From NCBI GenBank assembly GCA_023394035.1, contig JAEXBK010000136.1, forward strand, positions 1-6,439: a DNA stretch of 6,439 nucleotides, in the 5' to 3' direction. Below, in pieces: positions 5,778 to 6,439 of this stretch. Both the position numbers and the translations under genes were made by a program. Origin of the DNA: Bacillota bacterium. Lineage in GTDB: Bacteria; Bacillota; Clostridia; Peptostreptococcales; Anaerovoracaceae. The notes under the pieces are model-generated. The model did not search any database, had not been told where the DNA came from, and saw nothing but the letters and a program-made list of their open reading frames with translations. Position 1 is the first letter of the stretch. Each line of letters starts with the position of its first letter.

Positions 5778-6439
5778 CAAAAATGGTAAAAGAAAGATCT
5801 GCAATAGACAAAAAAGATAAATGGAATATCGAAGCCATGTATGAAACTACGGCTGATTGGGATAAAGACCTTAGCGAAGCTCTTGAGCTTTCCAATCAAT
5901 TTGAAGGCTTCAGAGGTAAACTCACAGAAAGTGCATCATCGCTTCTGTCAGCCCTAAAAGCCGCTGATAAAATAGAGCTCAAGCTTGCCAAGCTTATAGC
6001 ATATGCAAAAATGCGCCAGGATGAGGATACCACATTCTCGACATTTCAGGAGATGTTCGGCAAATCTATGACAGCAGCATCAAAGGCAATGGCTGCTATG
6101 AGCTTTTTGACGCCTGAGCTTCTTTCGGAGTCGGAAGATAAGATATTAAAATTCATAGAAGAAGAGCCTGAGCTTAAGCTCTACGACTTCCAGCTCAGAA
6201 AGATACTCAGAGAAAAGGAACACGTGCTTTCGGCTTCCGAAGAAAACATTATGGCACAGTTAAGCGAAGTCATCTCCGCGCCCGACAATATCTATTCTAT
6301 GCTCGGTGATGCCGACATGAAATTCGGTGAGATAAAGGACGAAAACGGCGAAACCGTTGAGCTTACGCACGGCAACTACATTAAGTTTATGGAGGGCTAT
6401 GACAGACGAGTCAGAAAAGATGCCTTCACAAACATGTAT
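5771..6439 (+). CDS. pepF: Oligoendopeptidase F (M3 family), 5' part only
   Basis: There are 223 codons from the ATG to the window edge with no stop; the family is usually about 600 aa, so this is roughly the N-terminal third. PepF is a cytoplasmic zinc endopeptidase that cleaves short oligopeptides. The match rests on family blocks in order: DKWNIEAMYETTADWDKDL (16-34) at the N-terminus, the helical N-terminal domain with YAKMRQDEDT, the block KILREKEHVLSASEENIMAQ, then LGDADMKFGEI and GYDRRVRKDAFTNMY at the edge. The catalytic HExxH lies further on and cannot be checked here. The gene is divergent from murI and carried by a strong ribosome binding site, so it belongs to a separate transcription unit. 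Confidence 0.92.
   Translation, partial: MGTKMVKERSAIDKKDKWNIEAMYETTADWDKDLSEALELSNQFEGFRGKLTESASSLLSALKAADKIELKLAKLIAYAKMRQDEDTTFSTFQEMFGKSMTAASKAMAAMSFLTPELLSESEDKILKFIEEEPELKLYDFQLRKILREKEHVLSASEENIMAQLSEVISAPDNIYSMLGDADMKFGEIKDENGETVELTHGNYIKFMEGYDRRVRKDAFTNMY

Noticed and set aside
5717..5899. 60-aa - strand open frame rich in Phe and Ile
   Set aside because: Antisense to the start of pepF; hydrophobicity comes from reading the Lys- and Glu-rich pepF codons backwards.
6170..6181. 12-bp perfect palindrome GAGCTTAAGCTC
   Set aside because: It lies within pepF and encodes ordinary residues (Glu-Leu-Lys-Leu); no T-run follows, so it is not a terminator. Chance in codons of this composition.
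1..6439. Possible defence island or mobile element, considered because of the HD dNTPase and MBL hydrolase
   Set aside because: No integrase, transposase, terminal repeats, tRNA site or change in codon style was seen, and neighbours are core metabolic genes.

Overview
The window looks like chromosomal housekeeping DNA from a low-to-moderate GC member of the Bacillota, most likely class Clostridia. The basis is the clostridial look of the proteins (YkvI-type transporter, cytoplasmic M16 peptidase next to dUTPase, PepF), strong AGGAGG-type ribosome binding sites, a TTG start, free use of ATA and AGA codons, and very tight co-directional gene packing. Genus-level placement is not possible from this stretch alone. 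No RNA gene, insertion sequence, CRISPR array, prophage or plasmid feature was seen.

Layout. A 66-bp intergenic region (5705-5770) separates two divergent transcription units. To the right, on the + strand, is the 5' part of pepF (M3 oligoendopeptidase F), cut by the window edge before its zinc site. To the left, on the - strand, seven genes follow one another with gaps of 31 bp or less and several overlaps: murI (glutamate racemase), a 174-aa very acidic protein of unknown function, a YkvI-family ten-helix membrane protein, a metallo-beta-lactamase-fold hydrolase, an M16B zinc peptidase starting at TTG, dut (dUTPase) and dgt (HD-domain dNTP triphosphohydrolase, cut by the left edge). No terminator hairpin was seen between these genes, so they probably form one operon read from a promoter upstream of murI.

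How the genes fit together. MurI supplies D-glutamate for peptidoglycan. Dut and Dgt, separated by 2 bp, clean up the deoxynucleotide pool. Dut removes dUTP and yields dUMP for thymidylate synthesis, and Dgt hydrolyses dNTPs. The M16 peptidase, and PepF on the other strand, belong to peptide turnover. The middle three genes (acidic protein, YkvI-like transporter, MBL hydrolase) overlap or abut and look translationally coupled. Their joint role is not evident, and they are the least explained part of the window.

The window is mostly ordinary. The points worth a second look are the unknown acidic protein and its coupling to the transporter and hydrolase, the mutually overlapping divergent promoters, a Glu in place of the usual bridging Asp in the MBL hydrolase, and the TTG start of the M16 peptidase. 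I found no convincing sign of a novel defence or mobile system.
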